From: Parasponia andersonii
Taxonomy: Eukaryota > Streptophyta > Magnoliopsida > Rosales > Cannabaceae
Assembly (NCBI GenBank): GCA_002914805.1
Contig: JXTB01000111.1
Span: 281,135-345,134, forward strand
Direction: 5' to 3'
Length of the DNA: 64,000 nt
Each line of letters opens with the position of its first letter. Position 1 is the stretch's first letter. Below the pieces are notes generated by a model. The model saw only the letters and a list, made by a program, of their open reading frames with translations, was not told the DNA's origin and did not search any database. Positions 26,401 to 37,708 of the stretch are shown here, in pieces. Made by a program: the position numbers and the translations under genes.

Positions 26401-29400
26401 AATTCCTGAAGAAAAAAAGGGAAACAAAAGGACTAAATAAACTCTGAAAGTGCTTTACTCTAACAAGTCTTATCCATCCTTATATAGGTTGTTGTACCGT
26501 AAACCACTATAATATAATTACTTCAAGCCCCTATTTTTTCCTTTTCAATCTGCTAATAATGAACCACTTTTAATTATATATATGAACTATTTTATAATTG
26601 AAAAATAAATATAACAAGCATTCTCAAAATTGTGTTTTGACCTTTCCCTATTCGATGAACATTTAAATGCATATCAACTTTTTATTTACCTGGGATTGTT
26701 TTTCCAAACCCAATCTTTTGGTGCCACCGCCTACAATTAGTGGAATTTATAACATGCGAGCCTATAACTCTGAAGTACATAGTTTTTATTTGATCAGATA
26801 AGTGGTTTGGATTCTAAGAAACGTATTTAATTGACATAAACTTAATTAAAACCAACGATCAAGTATCTTAATCAACACATAAAACTTTACTTCTCGTTAG
26901 AGGACTCTCATTATATGAGATGTCATTGTGAATCATTAAAAAACTCTATAGTTCAAATCTCATGATGAGAGTTGAAACTCGGACTTGCCGATCAACAATT
27001 AAAATGGTGATTGGTTTACTTATCCCAAAAAGAGGGGGAAAAAAAAAAGAAAAAAAAAAAAGATCGTGCGAGGTTGAAAACTTTAATCATAGATAAATTA
27101 ACAGTGAAAAGCAAGAATAAAAAGGCATTAGTGATAATTACAAAAAAGAACAAAAGAAGACAAAAGGTGAGGGACAGCCGTAGATATAAAATTAATCCTC
27201 GGGATTGCGGTACACTGCACGTGCCCAATAGAAAAACGGACCTCGAATAATAATGCACCATCTCAATTATGATGTTGACACACCGCACGAGTGCTTCTGC
27301 TTTATTTATTTATTTATTTTTCTTATACTACTGCGGAGCCCACCTCAGCCACTCGCCACGTCACCACCACCTAGAGCTCTAGCAAAACGATAAAACTGGA
27401 GTCATGCTTTAATTTTATTTTCTAAATTTTTATATAGGAAAAATGGAAAAAAAAAATATCAATAGTAATATATAATCTTGTGGAATGGCGTACCAGCCAA
27501 AAACGTCAGTGCGAGAACTAGGAAACTTACAAGATTATGGTCAATAATTACAAATTATTAAACTAGTTAATGTCATATTCTATTAGAGGTTGGGATCCCC
27601 ACCTTTTTTTTTTTAATTCCATAGAAAAAACCACAAGAAAAATAACTGAGCAATTAATGTTGCTATATATAATAAGTATGTTCTATGTATTTTTCTATTT
27701 TGAGCTGTTAGTGTCTGAGAATCACCACCTACCGCAGTTATATTAGGTAATAATTATGCAATTTTTTTTTCTTATGCAATTTTTTTTTCTTTGTCCTTTA
27801 TTTCGGTTTTCTCATATCCTTGGACAAAACAAAACGAATTAAATTAAACAAGAACAGGCCAAAAACTTGAGTTAATAAAACTTAATAAAACGATACCCAA
27901 TAACGTTTCATTTTCCCACATAATTAGAGAAGAATTATTTGATACTTATATCTCTTATAACATTTTAAAGAGGAAGTTCAGGACATCTGTTGGAACTATA
28001 TATTAATTCAAAAAGAATTAAAAACAAACAAAATTGCTGGAAAATGTCTGCTCAAATTTGTTCTTCTTAGACCAGTCAAGCCGACACCCAGGTTGCATAT
28101 GGGGCCATTGCACGTGTGTGGATGATTAGTAGGTAACGAATCACACGTTTTCTTTATTAGTTTCCTTTTCGTTCTCAATCTAGCTAACTAAGAAAAATAA
28201 AATAAAATAAAATAAAATAAGAACTTCTAATTAATTTATAACGTACATTTTATATATTTTAGGGTAGTCTAGCTCTAAATCCATAAACTTTTATTGAACA
28301 AAAAATGTCATAACGCGTGATCCATATCAAATTATACTTGGAACATATCAATATGATGAACTCAACAAGATTTGAATCTAATATTTTAGAATCGAATAAG
28401 TTGATGCATGATCATGTCAGTTAAGTTGTTGTTGATGCCAAGTTTGAAGTTTTTGTAACATGCGTGATATAATCATAGATCAAATCGTTATGCTTATAAC
28501 TGAAAGAGACTTGGTCTCTAGGCATTGAAACGTTTGCTTTCGTCTCTCACAAACATAAAAAAAGGAGGTGAAAACGCTCTTGCTTGATGAGCGAGAAACA
28601 AAGCAAGGGAAACTTAATTCTCAGGAGAATTTTTAAATTTTTCCTCCCTTTTTTTAAAAAAAAATTCCAGAACCAATACATGTAATTACTTAGATAAGTT
28701 TTTTTAATGTTAAGTGTAGTTTGAATAGGAGGCAAATATTCAAAGTCCAACCCTTATTACAAGGAGCGGGTGATGTATCAATTTTTGTAGTGAAGACAGT
28801 AAGGACAACGAAGGCCGGGATTGTCATTTCGAAAGAGCCAGGATTTAAAGAAGGATTAGGAAAAAGACGCTTTTAATTTGTTTTTATGTTTGTGAAGATG
28901 ATCGTGATTAGAGATGAGGGTTTTCAAAGACTTTATTAGTAAGAAAGCGAGTCATAACAAGTGGAGACAATCTAGGAGTACCGAAGGAAATTAGGTCTCT
29001 AGTAAGGTAGAAGTAATTAACTTTATTTGGAAGATTTATTTGACCAATCTTTAACCTGTTGCTATGATATGGAAATGCAGTCCTTGTTTGTTTCTTTTGA
29101 GTATAGGAGGGGTCTAGTTTTATTTGACTGAGAACTACTTTCTCTATCTTGAATTTCTTTTCCTAGCTGGTCTTGGCTCTTAATTATAAGTCTTGAAAGT
29201 TCAGCAAAGTAATTGATTATAATTTGGGTTCCCATTGTAATTTGCTGTTGTAGAACTTTTATTAATTCAGTTCTAAGTACTTTGGGGAAAGAGTTTTGAA
29301 ATCGGTCGAGCTAGCTAGCTATAGATCAACCTACAATTAAGTAAGGTCATCAGGTTCATAATTGTAATAATTGTTTAAAGTTGCATTGGAACTCTGTATG

Positions 29401-29952
29401 TACTTTTAGTTTTTATAAAAGGTGATATTGTCTAGAGAGCTTCCACACTGTATCTCTGCAGTACTATTCCTATCCAAGGATTAAAGCAATACTTGTACAC
29501 TGGCGGAGTATACCATATGTCATATATCATATGTGTGTATATCAACCATTTTTGACACTACATCAATTATAGAAATATTACAACCTTTCGATAAAATTAA
29601 AACTTTCAAGGAAGTATATCCTCAAATATGTTAAAAGCTGATGATAGATTTCTATTTCGAGAAATTCATATATTTATTTTAATCACACCACAATAACATA
29701 TTAGCATATATGAAAAAAAAAAAAAAAGAAGCAAAACAAGACATATGATCACAATATGTGGACTGAATTCGAGATACCCAGTACATTGATAGGAGCAATA
29801 ATTGTTAATATTGCCATTTCGATTGCTTATCTTTTCGGGAGGAATATCGTTTCATTTGTACAGCACAAAGGAGCTATATTTCGATCGAATAATAGAACTT
29901 TTAATTAACGCACGGCACTATATATCAGACAGAGCTACATTAATGTTTGTTT

Positions 29953-29983
<31 letters not shown>

Positions 29984-30429
29984 CAAACTCTAGCTCAGAG
30001 GAGAGGATTTATTGAGAAGAAGGAATGCGGGACAATGTTAAAGCAGATAGAAGAGCGAAAAAAAAAAAAGGCTGAAGATAGGAATGGTAGAATGGTAGTA
30101 ATACTCATGACGATCATATACATGTAGTCCCTTGTGACATTATTTACTAAAGAGTATAGGCAAATAATTTAAGAAGTTGTAAGACCGATTTAACAAGCTT
30201 GGACTCATCAAACTGATGATATTTATTAAGCCATCCAAAAGTGTAGGAACATGTCAAAAGCTTCAAGAGAATTAGGCTTAGATATCTAAAAGCAACATCT
30301 TAAATATTACTTCAGTACTCTCGGGTGTAGTTAGCAATAAGAGGGAAAGAAACAATATTCTCCTTATGCTAATTATTGAGAAACAATTGTGCAAGTCCAA
30401 CAAAACTGATCATCAGAAAATGTCTTTGC

Positions 30430-30590
30430 ACCTCTTTTCTTTTTTTTTAAAAAAAAAAGTGAGGCTTAACTAATAACCACCACTTATTACAAATTTAAAA
30501 GAAAATAACACACGTACACTCTATCAAGGTTTGAACTCCTGACTCCCTAAAACTCACACATACATCCCTCAGACCTTAGATCAACTGAGC
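30430..30590 (-). mobile_element. tRNA-derived SINE, minus strand, with perfect 11-bp target-site duplication
   Basis: Read on the minus strand it begins GCTCAGTTGATCTAAGG (pol III box A) and carries GTTCAAACC (box B) at 30537-30529, then a short body and an oligo(T)/oligo(A) tail near 30440-30460. The identical 11-mer AATGTCTTTGC flanks it at 30419-30429 and 30591-30601. Length is 161 bp. SINEs use LINE enzymes in trans; this one is short and has no coding capacity. Confidence 0.88.
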
Positions 30591-30601
30591 AATGTCTTTG
30601 C

Positions 30602-31490
30602 TCTCTTAAGTCATATTTCTCAAAAATTAACAACCAAACCTAGCTAACATGCTAATTCTGAACAAAGGATCATAATCGTTAATTCTCTCTGATCCACAAA
30701 AACTGTATATTAAAGTTCATTTATTATTATTAGTCCTTATGAAATTAACTTGCCTATGAATATATGTACATGTACATATAATAGGCATCTTTTCAATTTT
30801 CCTAAGTGCTGATCGATCAGCCAGGTAATTAATTTCCCATTAATTCCAGATGCCATATGCCACATATATAACTCAGAGCACATGCCCCCACTCTCAAAAG
30901 ATCAAGAAACATATATAAAAAAATTGGTCTATTTCAAGAATAAACTTTTTACTTCATTATGGCTAATATTCCCTGGCTTAACAGCTGGCCAAGAACTCCA
31001 TTTGTACGGAAATCTATCTGTAGATGGAATTTCATACATATTGCAATTTTACACAGCATTTTATGTAAAACTAACAACTAGTTTATATAAAATAGAAACT
31101 TTTGTTGATTTTTTTATGCATGCCTTAAATGTCAACAATTTTGAGATTAAAACTGATGGTATGCATCCATCAGACGTATTGATATATATATATACACGCA
31201 CATTAGAATATTATATCTCCATGAGGAAGGCGTCCATTCAGAACAATGAATGCTCAATATACATATACATATATATATATATATATATATAAACACATTG
31301 CGCTTAAGCAAAATCAACCAAGATTAATGAACTAAGCCAATAAAGATGGTTGGAATGATGGCAAACCTCTCTAGCTAGCAAGCATACAATATAGCATTGA
31401 GTACTGAAACTTCCCTCAATATTAATTACCAATTGCCCCAGATCGAACGCGTATTATAAGCATTTCTAGGGTTTCTACCTTATACAAAGG

Positions 31491-31543
<53 letters not shown>

Positions 31544-31674
31544 CTAGCTAGCATCACCTGATCATGTTCCACAGTATTTTACCATGCTATATTAGAAACT
31601 GGAATAATCCTCTTCAACTAATATCTACTTATAATATAGTTCTTGTGAAAAGCAGGCCTCAGTAAATAATTTTC
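30602..31674. other. Short intergenic stretch downstream of LBD29-type copy B
   Basis: AT-rich with several TA runs. The word CATTTCTAGGGTT at about 31460 is shared with 17961 downstream of copy A, so this piece of the 3' flank belongs to the duplication. No gene seen. Confidence 0.5.
31497..31541. repeat. (AT)22 microsatellite
   Basis: Pure AT dinucleotide run 3' of LBD29-type copy B. The N gap 3' of copy A sits in TA sequence at the matching place, so both copies probably carry this tract. Confidence 0.95.
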
Positions 31675-32652
31675 TCATGAATGCCGGGCATAGCTAAAAG
31701 GCACAGACTGAAGGTCGTCCGAGTAGTAGTCCTGAAAACCCACTTGCCTATGGACTGTTTGCAAACTGTCTAACGAGGACATGAAGTGGAAAGCCTCGTC
31801 AAACCTTCCATTATTGTATAACTCATTATTATTTTCTTCTACAAAGATTGAATTTTCACAACTACTCCCACCAGAGTTAGACGCCAATGGCGCCTTATTC
31901 TCAAAGTAAGGGAGCGTATAAGACGCGTCGATCGTCATGTTCGGACTAATTTGAGGCACCATGTTGTTTGAGTTTTCTGATTGAAACCAATTGTGGACAT
32001 CTTTGAGGTACTTTTCATTAGGGTTTCCACTGGCAGAGCCATTGGCGCCGAAGCTATGAGCTGCTTGTTCCTTGATTGATGCTAGTTGTGCTTGTAGATT
32101 AATGACCTAACAGATTCACATCAATGAACTGTCAAAAATAAAATTCTACTCTTTTCACTTTTACAAAAATTCCGTCAAAGTTATTTACATACAGATTGAT
32201 GTTGACACGATTCTGATATGAGTTGACATTAAGAAAACGTATATAATTATTTCAATTTTGATTTGATTCTGGTGATATAACGTGACATTCAAAAATAGAA
32301 ATAATTATATTCTATCATAAGTCACTTAATCTTACTGAAATTTTTTTTTTAGGCCGAGGTGTACTTATTTTACCTGCTGTTGAAGTGCGAAAATATGTGA
32401 AACACAGCCATAAATGGGATCTTTAAGCCTAGCTTGAGCTTCATATGAGATGGTAATTGCAGCGCCAGGACGATCACTTACAGGAAGATGAGCAAGCAGT
32501 TTAGACACATTGCTTGCACCAAAGACCTTGTGAATGGCAGCGAAGTGGGTAGCACCCTGTTCATGGCAGAAATAAGGTGCGAAAACGCAACCTCTAACGC
32601 ACTTTCTTCTCAAGAATTTGCAGGCTCCACAAGGAGAACCGGAACCTGTCAT
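31675..32652 (-). CDS. LOB-domain transcription factor, LBD29/LBD17 type, copy B
   Basis: Two exons, 32652-32374 and 32106-31675, give 236 aa. The first exon matches copy A in length (93 codons) and almost in sequence: [19 protein letters not shown] block [18 protein letters not shown] block [18 protein letters not shown], then [18 protein letters not shown] after the intron. The [17 protein letters not shown] segment has P-G where copy A and most relatives have C-E. The C terminus is shorter and diverged but keeps alignable pieces (ENSN..VPQI, FQ(D/E)Y..D(D/E)(L/F)QS, S(Y/V)A at the end). It is intact and on the same strand as copy A, 12.6 kb away. Most likely a paralogue by tandem duplication. 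Confidence 0.92.
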
Positions 32653-32655
32653 CTT

Positions 32656-32686
32656 GATCGATCTATCGATCGATCGATAAATCAAC
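32656..32686. repeat. GATC/ATCG tetranucleotide run in the 5' UTR of LBD29-type copy B
   Basis: Repeats of GATCGATC with one interruption lie directly before the ATG. Copy A lacks them (it has GATCGTC there), so they arose after the duplication. Confidence 0.8.
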
Positions 32687-32790
32687 GAATTTCTGATTAT
32701 CAGAAAGGGGTTTTGATAATTTTTGGAGGGCTTAATATTTTGGCTTTAATTTATAGAAGATTTTTGCTAGAGCCGCATCCATGATCCCCT

Positions 32791-32797
32791 GTTTATA
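32791..32797 (-). promoter_or_regulatory. TATA box of LBD29-type copy B
   Basis: TATAAACAGGGG on the minus strand, 139 bases before the ATG, matching the TATAAACATGG of copy A. Confidence 0.6.
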
Positions 32798-33905
32798 AAG
32801 ATTATAGATTATAGAGGAGGGGTGGTGGTGATTTGTATAATAATGAATAATTAATTACATTGTGTTCCTTTAATGGGGTGCACATTTGATTATTTAATTC
32901 ATATTTAAGTCTCAATTCTATACCCCTTCCTGACTGAAATCTTCGCTCTCTCGAATGAGATTCCTCAAACGACAAAGGAGCTACCGCAAACCAAACCCAT
33001 TTTGATTTGCTTGGTATCTTATTCATTATTCATATATATATATATATATTGTTGAATTTATTTCTTCTTATATATGTGATACACAGTGATGAGTGCTCTG
33101 ATTATGCTGGAATCTAATATCAGAGAATGAATACAACTAATAGAAATTAGTCCACCGTCCACATATATATCAGTCTTCAGATACTTATTCATACAATACC
33201 GACCAAACATGGGAATTAGCAAAATCCAAAAATAAAATTAATGATAATCTGTATGCGTCAATTTTAAACTCTCTGCAGGAAGTGAAACCCGAATGTGACA
33301 ACCTAAAAAAGTGACAGATAAAACTGAAGTAATGCATTATGCATACTAGTATTGTCACATGTATATCATATATATACTTACAGCTGGCAAAAAGTATGCC
33401 ATTGAGAATTGATCATGCCAGAGCAAATATTAATCATCCTATTATCTGATTCTTTTCCGCGTATATGAATTCGATCAATGCTGTCCCAGTTTATTTATTT
33501 ATTGATCATATTTTGTGCTAATTGCTAGTCTTGGCTTTTTAAAATTCTAAAGAAATTAATGCTTTGAAAAACTATCAATACATAGAACGAAACTTGAAAT
33601 TTGACCAAACCTGATAGGAAATTTTCTGTCGATTTTCCTAGATACTTTTTTTCAGTGTGCAATACACTGCATAGATGTCACATTAGCTAACACTTGCCTT
33701 AATTTATAATTAGTTTAATATCATTCCGACCGCAGCAGGGCTCCAAGATTCAGCTAGTTAGCCAAATTACTAATTTCTTTACATTAATTGGGACCCAAAA
33801 TCAAACACTATGAATTTCTCACATTGACTATTGTTAGAATGTCACTCTCAAAAAAAAAATTATTTCATTAGAGTCCCAAGTAAGTTTTTAGGACACATTT
33901 TGGCT

Positions 33906-33938
<33 letters not shown>

Positions 33939-36853
33939 GGGCACCAATCCAGTGGGTATTTTTTTTTTTTTACCTATGAGTAAGTATCAATTTGGCCAAT
34001 GAAAATTTAGCATACACATTTTTTATTGTAAAAAATAAAAGAGAGAAAGAGCATTAATGATGCACGTCTTTTCATGCACTTCATTATAACCATTGGATCA
34101 CTATTAAATGGTGATCTAACGGCTAAAAAAAAAATACTTAGATTGGCAACCTATATATATATATATATAACCCTGCTGTAATTCATTTCATATATATAAT
34201 TACGAACCTGCCAGTCCCAATTCCTAAGATTGAGTGGGGTATAGTATCAAACAGGTCCAACGAAATTAGCTAAAATTATTTCGTCCAGAATTATCCTAAG
34301 GTCCAAAACAGTCCCTCCACATGGATTAAAGGCAATTACCCTGACAATTATATGTTTATTAACTATACCACTACAGCACTCGCTCTAAGTTTTAGAATTA
34401 ACTTTGTAGAATTAATTAACTCAGATGGAGACAAAATAGTAAATTCAAAATAAAGAATATTCCTGAAATAAATGTAGAAAAATTAAACAGTGATTCGTGA
34501 CTGTGGGATAGAACACTAGAGTATTAATGTAGTTAGAGACCTAGAGATACTTTTTTTTAAAAAAAAAAATTCTATATGTACAAGTTTAAAAGTCATTTAA
34601 AAAAAAAGTTTAAAAGCATATGTATTGTATGAAATTTCATGCAAACTAGCTAGTACTACGTACTAGATCAAGTTAAAAATTAAAAAAATGAACATTTAAT
34701 CATGTAAAGTACGTCAAACTAGCTAGCGCAGCAGTAACATTTATCAAATGATATATATAAGATATTTTGGCATTGTAAATTGTGAATTAAGTTAAACATA
34801 TCAGTTAATTAGTCCCCCCTAAATGCTAAATATGAAAGGGGTGGTTTTTTGGGCTTTGCGCATGGCGTAAACGACAATTTGGGGAAAGCTTCTGACATGT
34901 GTACTTGTTGGCCACTCAAGAATGGGAAGGTGAAAGAATGAACTTGGAGACAATGAGGTATGTTTAAGTGTTAAATATAATATACTAAAGTAATAAATTA
35001 AACTACTTAAAACAATAATTTAGTTAAGGTTCAACTAATCTTTTTAAAGAGAGCACACCATTATATCAGATGTCTATAAATGAAATAATTTTATAGTTAA
35101 GAGGACCCTCTTAGCTCAATCACTTTTTCATTTAAAGATACTTTTCACATACATATTACAAGAAGGGAAGAAGGAAAATGAATTTTTTTAAAAAAGTAAT
35201 TATGTTATATTTATATTTCAATTTCTCTTGTTAGTTATTATGCCCTAATATATATGTCCCTTCGTGGTGTGAGTTCTCTGATCACTTTAACTCATTAGAT
35301 ACTTGTGCAGGTGCTCACACATGATGTCCAATGAATTTCAACGCGACAATGAATGAAAAGATTGGCTAATTAATTAAAATATGGCATAATTTGAGATAAT
35401 TGATTTATTAGTTTATTCTGATTATACCAGACACAGTACCTATCATCTATATGAACCAAATATTTAGCAAAGTACTAAACAGCCCAACTTGTTACTATTA
35501 AGCTATTGTCCTTACTCCTTATGTATGTGTGTATGTCTCTAGCTAAGACATGCATACCCCACCCCAACTGGATCACCATATTCGTAATTACTGGTTCTGC
35601 CGGGCATATGTTCTAGAATACATAAATACACAACAGTTATAAGCAGAGAGACTTTGCAGGATAATGTTATATTCTAAAGAATTTCAATATTATATTGTAC
35701 ATGTAAAAGGATAAATTATTTCGTTTTTAAATTTTTACTTGGGATTCAAGTAATTCTTAGTTTTGAACTCTCTGGACAAGCCTATGATAATTTTGTGTTC
35801 GTGATAATTTTATTAAATCCCTGTCAAGTTAAATCACATGTATATATACATCTATCGCTTCAAGAAAAAGTATAAAAAATTAGAAGTATAGAAGACTATC
35901 TGCATCCTTTTCAACCAAGACATAGCTAGGCTCCTCAAACTAAATCAAAGCTAATTAAGAAGTCTGTCGTCTCAATCTTATATGTAGACCAATAAAAAAA
36001 GGGGGGGAACCTGTTCATGATTTCGAAAATACAGGCTGCCATATATATTATATAAATTAAGCTAGTGGCACTACCATTAATATGTAATTAATTGCCTTTG
36101 TTGCAAAAATACGGTGTCAAGACTAAACATCTCATCCAATTATTAGACAGGTGACAAGCTTTAATTTTCTGTCCAAGTATGGTCTTTTCTTTTATGTCTC
36201 TTTTTATAACATGTATGTTATAACATTGGATGTTCGAAAGGTCAAGTACCGGAAACATATTACCTAGTCTACAGAGCGTTCAGATGTTTCTTTCTTTCTT
36301 CAATTATTTTTTTTTTCAAAAAAAAAAAAGGAAAAATGAAGAAACAGATCAAAACTGTAGCTGTTGTTAAAGAAAGTGATTTGTTGTGGCACAACAGTCC
36401 TTCCTCCCACGTGTGGGTCCCAGAGGACCCAACTTCCACGTCACTACCAACTCGAAAAATGCTTCACACTATGTATAGCAGTATGAGAAATTGCAAAACG
36501 ATGATTTAGTGGTCATAATTGTGTTCCAAGTTGGGTCTTTCGGGCAGACATTGCCACGTATTTCACCGATGTACATATAAAACAAGCAAATGTAGAAGAT
36601 TATGGTCCATAATTGTACGCCAATAATTATTATGTAATTGCCCTTACAATATCTAATTAATGGAGTTTCATTTCTTGTTTCTAGCAAGTATATAATTGAA
36701 AAGACAAGTTACTATATATATATATATATATGGCTCCTTGGTCCTAGCTATCGAAAAAACCATGCCTAGAGCCTAGATATATAAAATCTATATAAAAAAA
36801 TATAAAAACTTAAATAAATAAATAAATAAAAAAGAGGAAGCAAAATGGTTATT
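32798..36853. other. Upstream region of LBD29-type copy B, no gene seen
   Basis: AT-rich with many TA runs (33035-33050, 33906-33932, 36713-36731). Contains the conserved block at 34898-34970 and other pieces shared with the upstream region of copy A. No supported coding sequence. Confidence 0.5.
34890..34970 (-). promoter_or_regulatory. Conserved non-coding block with auxin response element, upstream of LBD29-type copy B
   Basis: Partner of 23395-23475. It carries the same GTGTACTTGTTGGCCACT and, 30 bp on, GAGACA at 34947-34952 (TGTCTC on the gene strand) followed by GGTATGTTTA. It lies about 2.3 kb before the copy B ATG, half the distance seen in copy A. Confidence 0.5.
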
Positions 36854-37708
36854 TATAACACTATTAATGACTATAGCAACAACTATTCTCTCTAGTATCT
36901 TCTCCTCGACACCCAAAGGTGAATTAGGGATTACTCTTACTAAGCATTGATTATACTCCAATTAAGGCAAAATCTTTTTAATTATTATATGTATAATAAA
37001 TGAAAAAAAAATCTTTGTTGTCTGCTTCATTATATATAAATGGCTTGAATTTGAAATTCAAGTAATTTCTTAGCAATACGAATAAGTTCATTATTTGATA
37101 CATAAACTTTATTATACTGTATAATATTATGTGAAATTCACGTATTAAATAATGGAACAAAAGAGAGAAAAAAAATTTTCTATTAATGCTAGCACTGCTC
37201 TACTGTTACATTGGGTAGGTAACTTAATATTTATAGCTTGAAACCAAATATGTGTATCTTTCATGGTTTCCTATATTCATNTATAACACTATTAATGACT
37301 ATAGCAACAACTATTCTCTCTAGTATCTTCTCCTCGACACCCAAAGGTGAATTAGGGATTACTCTTACTAAGCATTGATTATACTCCAATTAAGGCAAAA
37401 TCTTTTTAATTATTATATGTAGAATAAATGAAAAAAAAATCTTTGTTGTCTGCTTCATTATATATTAATGGCTTGAATTTGAAATTCAAGTAATTTCTTA
37501 GCAATACGAATAAGTTCATTATTTGATACATAAACTTTATTATACTGTATAATATTATATGAAATTCACGTATTAAATAATGGGACAAAAGAGAGAAAAA
37601 AAAAGTTCTATTAATGCTAGCACTGCTCTACTGTTACATTGGGTAGGTAACTTAATATTTATAGCTTGAAACCAAATATGTGTATCTTTCATGGTTTCCT
37701 ATATTCAT
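36854..37708. repeat. 427-bp direct duplication around a single N (probable assembly artefact)
   Basis: Copy 1 is 36854-37280 and copy 2 is 37282-37708, with one N at 37281 between them. They differ by only a handful of substitutions and A-run lengths. Such a pair around one N looks like two haplotypes placed in series. Confidence 0.85.

Larger units (their letters stand above)
19149..30418. other. Long upstream region of LBD29-type copy A, no gene seen
   Basis: AT-rich, with no supported coding region. It contains blocks that reappear in the same order upstream of copy B: 19294-19370 with 32957-33015, 23330-23480 with 34840-34970, 27470-27560 with 36470-36650, 28070-28130 with 37829-37890, and 28715-28860 with 38390-38520. 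A possible MITE lies at 21081-21491. Bases 25960-26030 contain a weak box-B-like word (TTTCGAATCCC), possibly an old SINE fragment. 29955-29980 is (AT)n. Confidence 0.6.

Noticed and set aside
30882..31292. 136-codon plus-strand frame
   Set aside because: Low-complexity tail from a TA run, biased composition, no family signature; a chance frame in AT-rich DNA.
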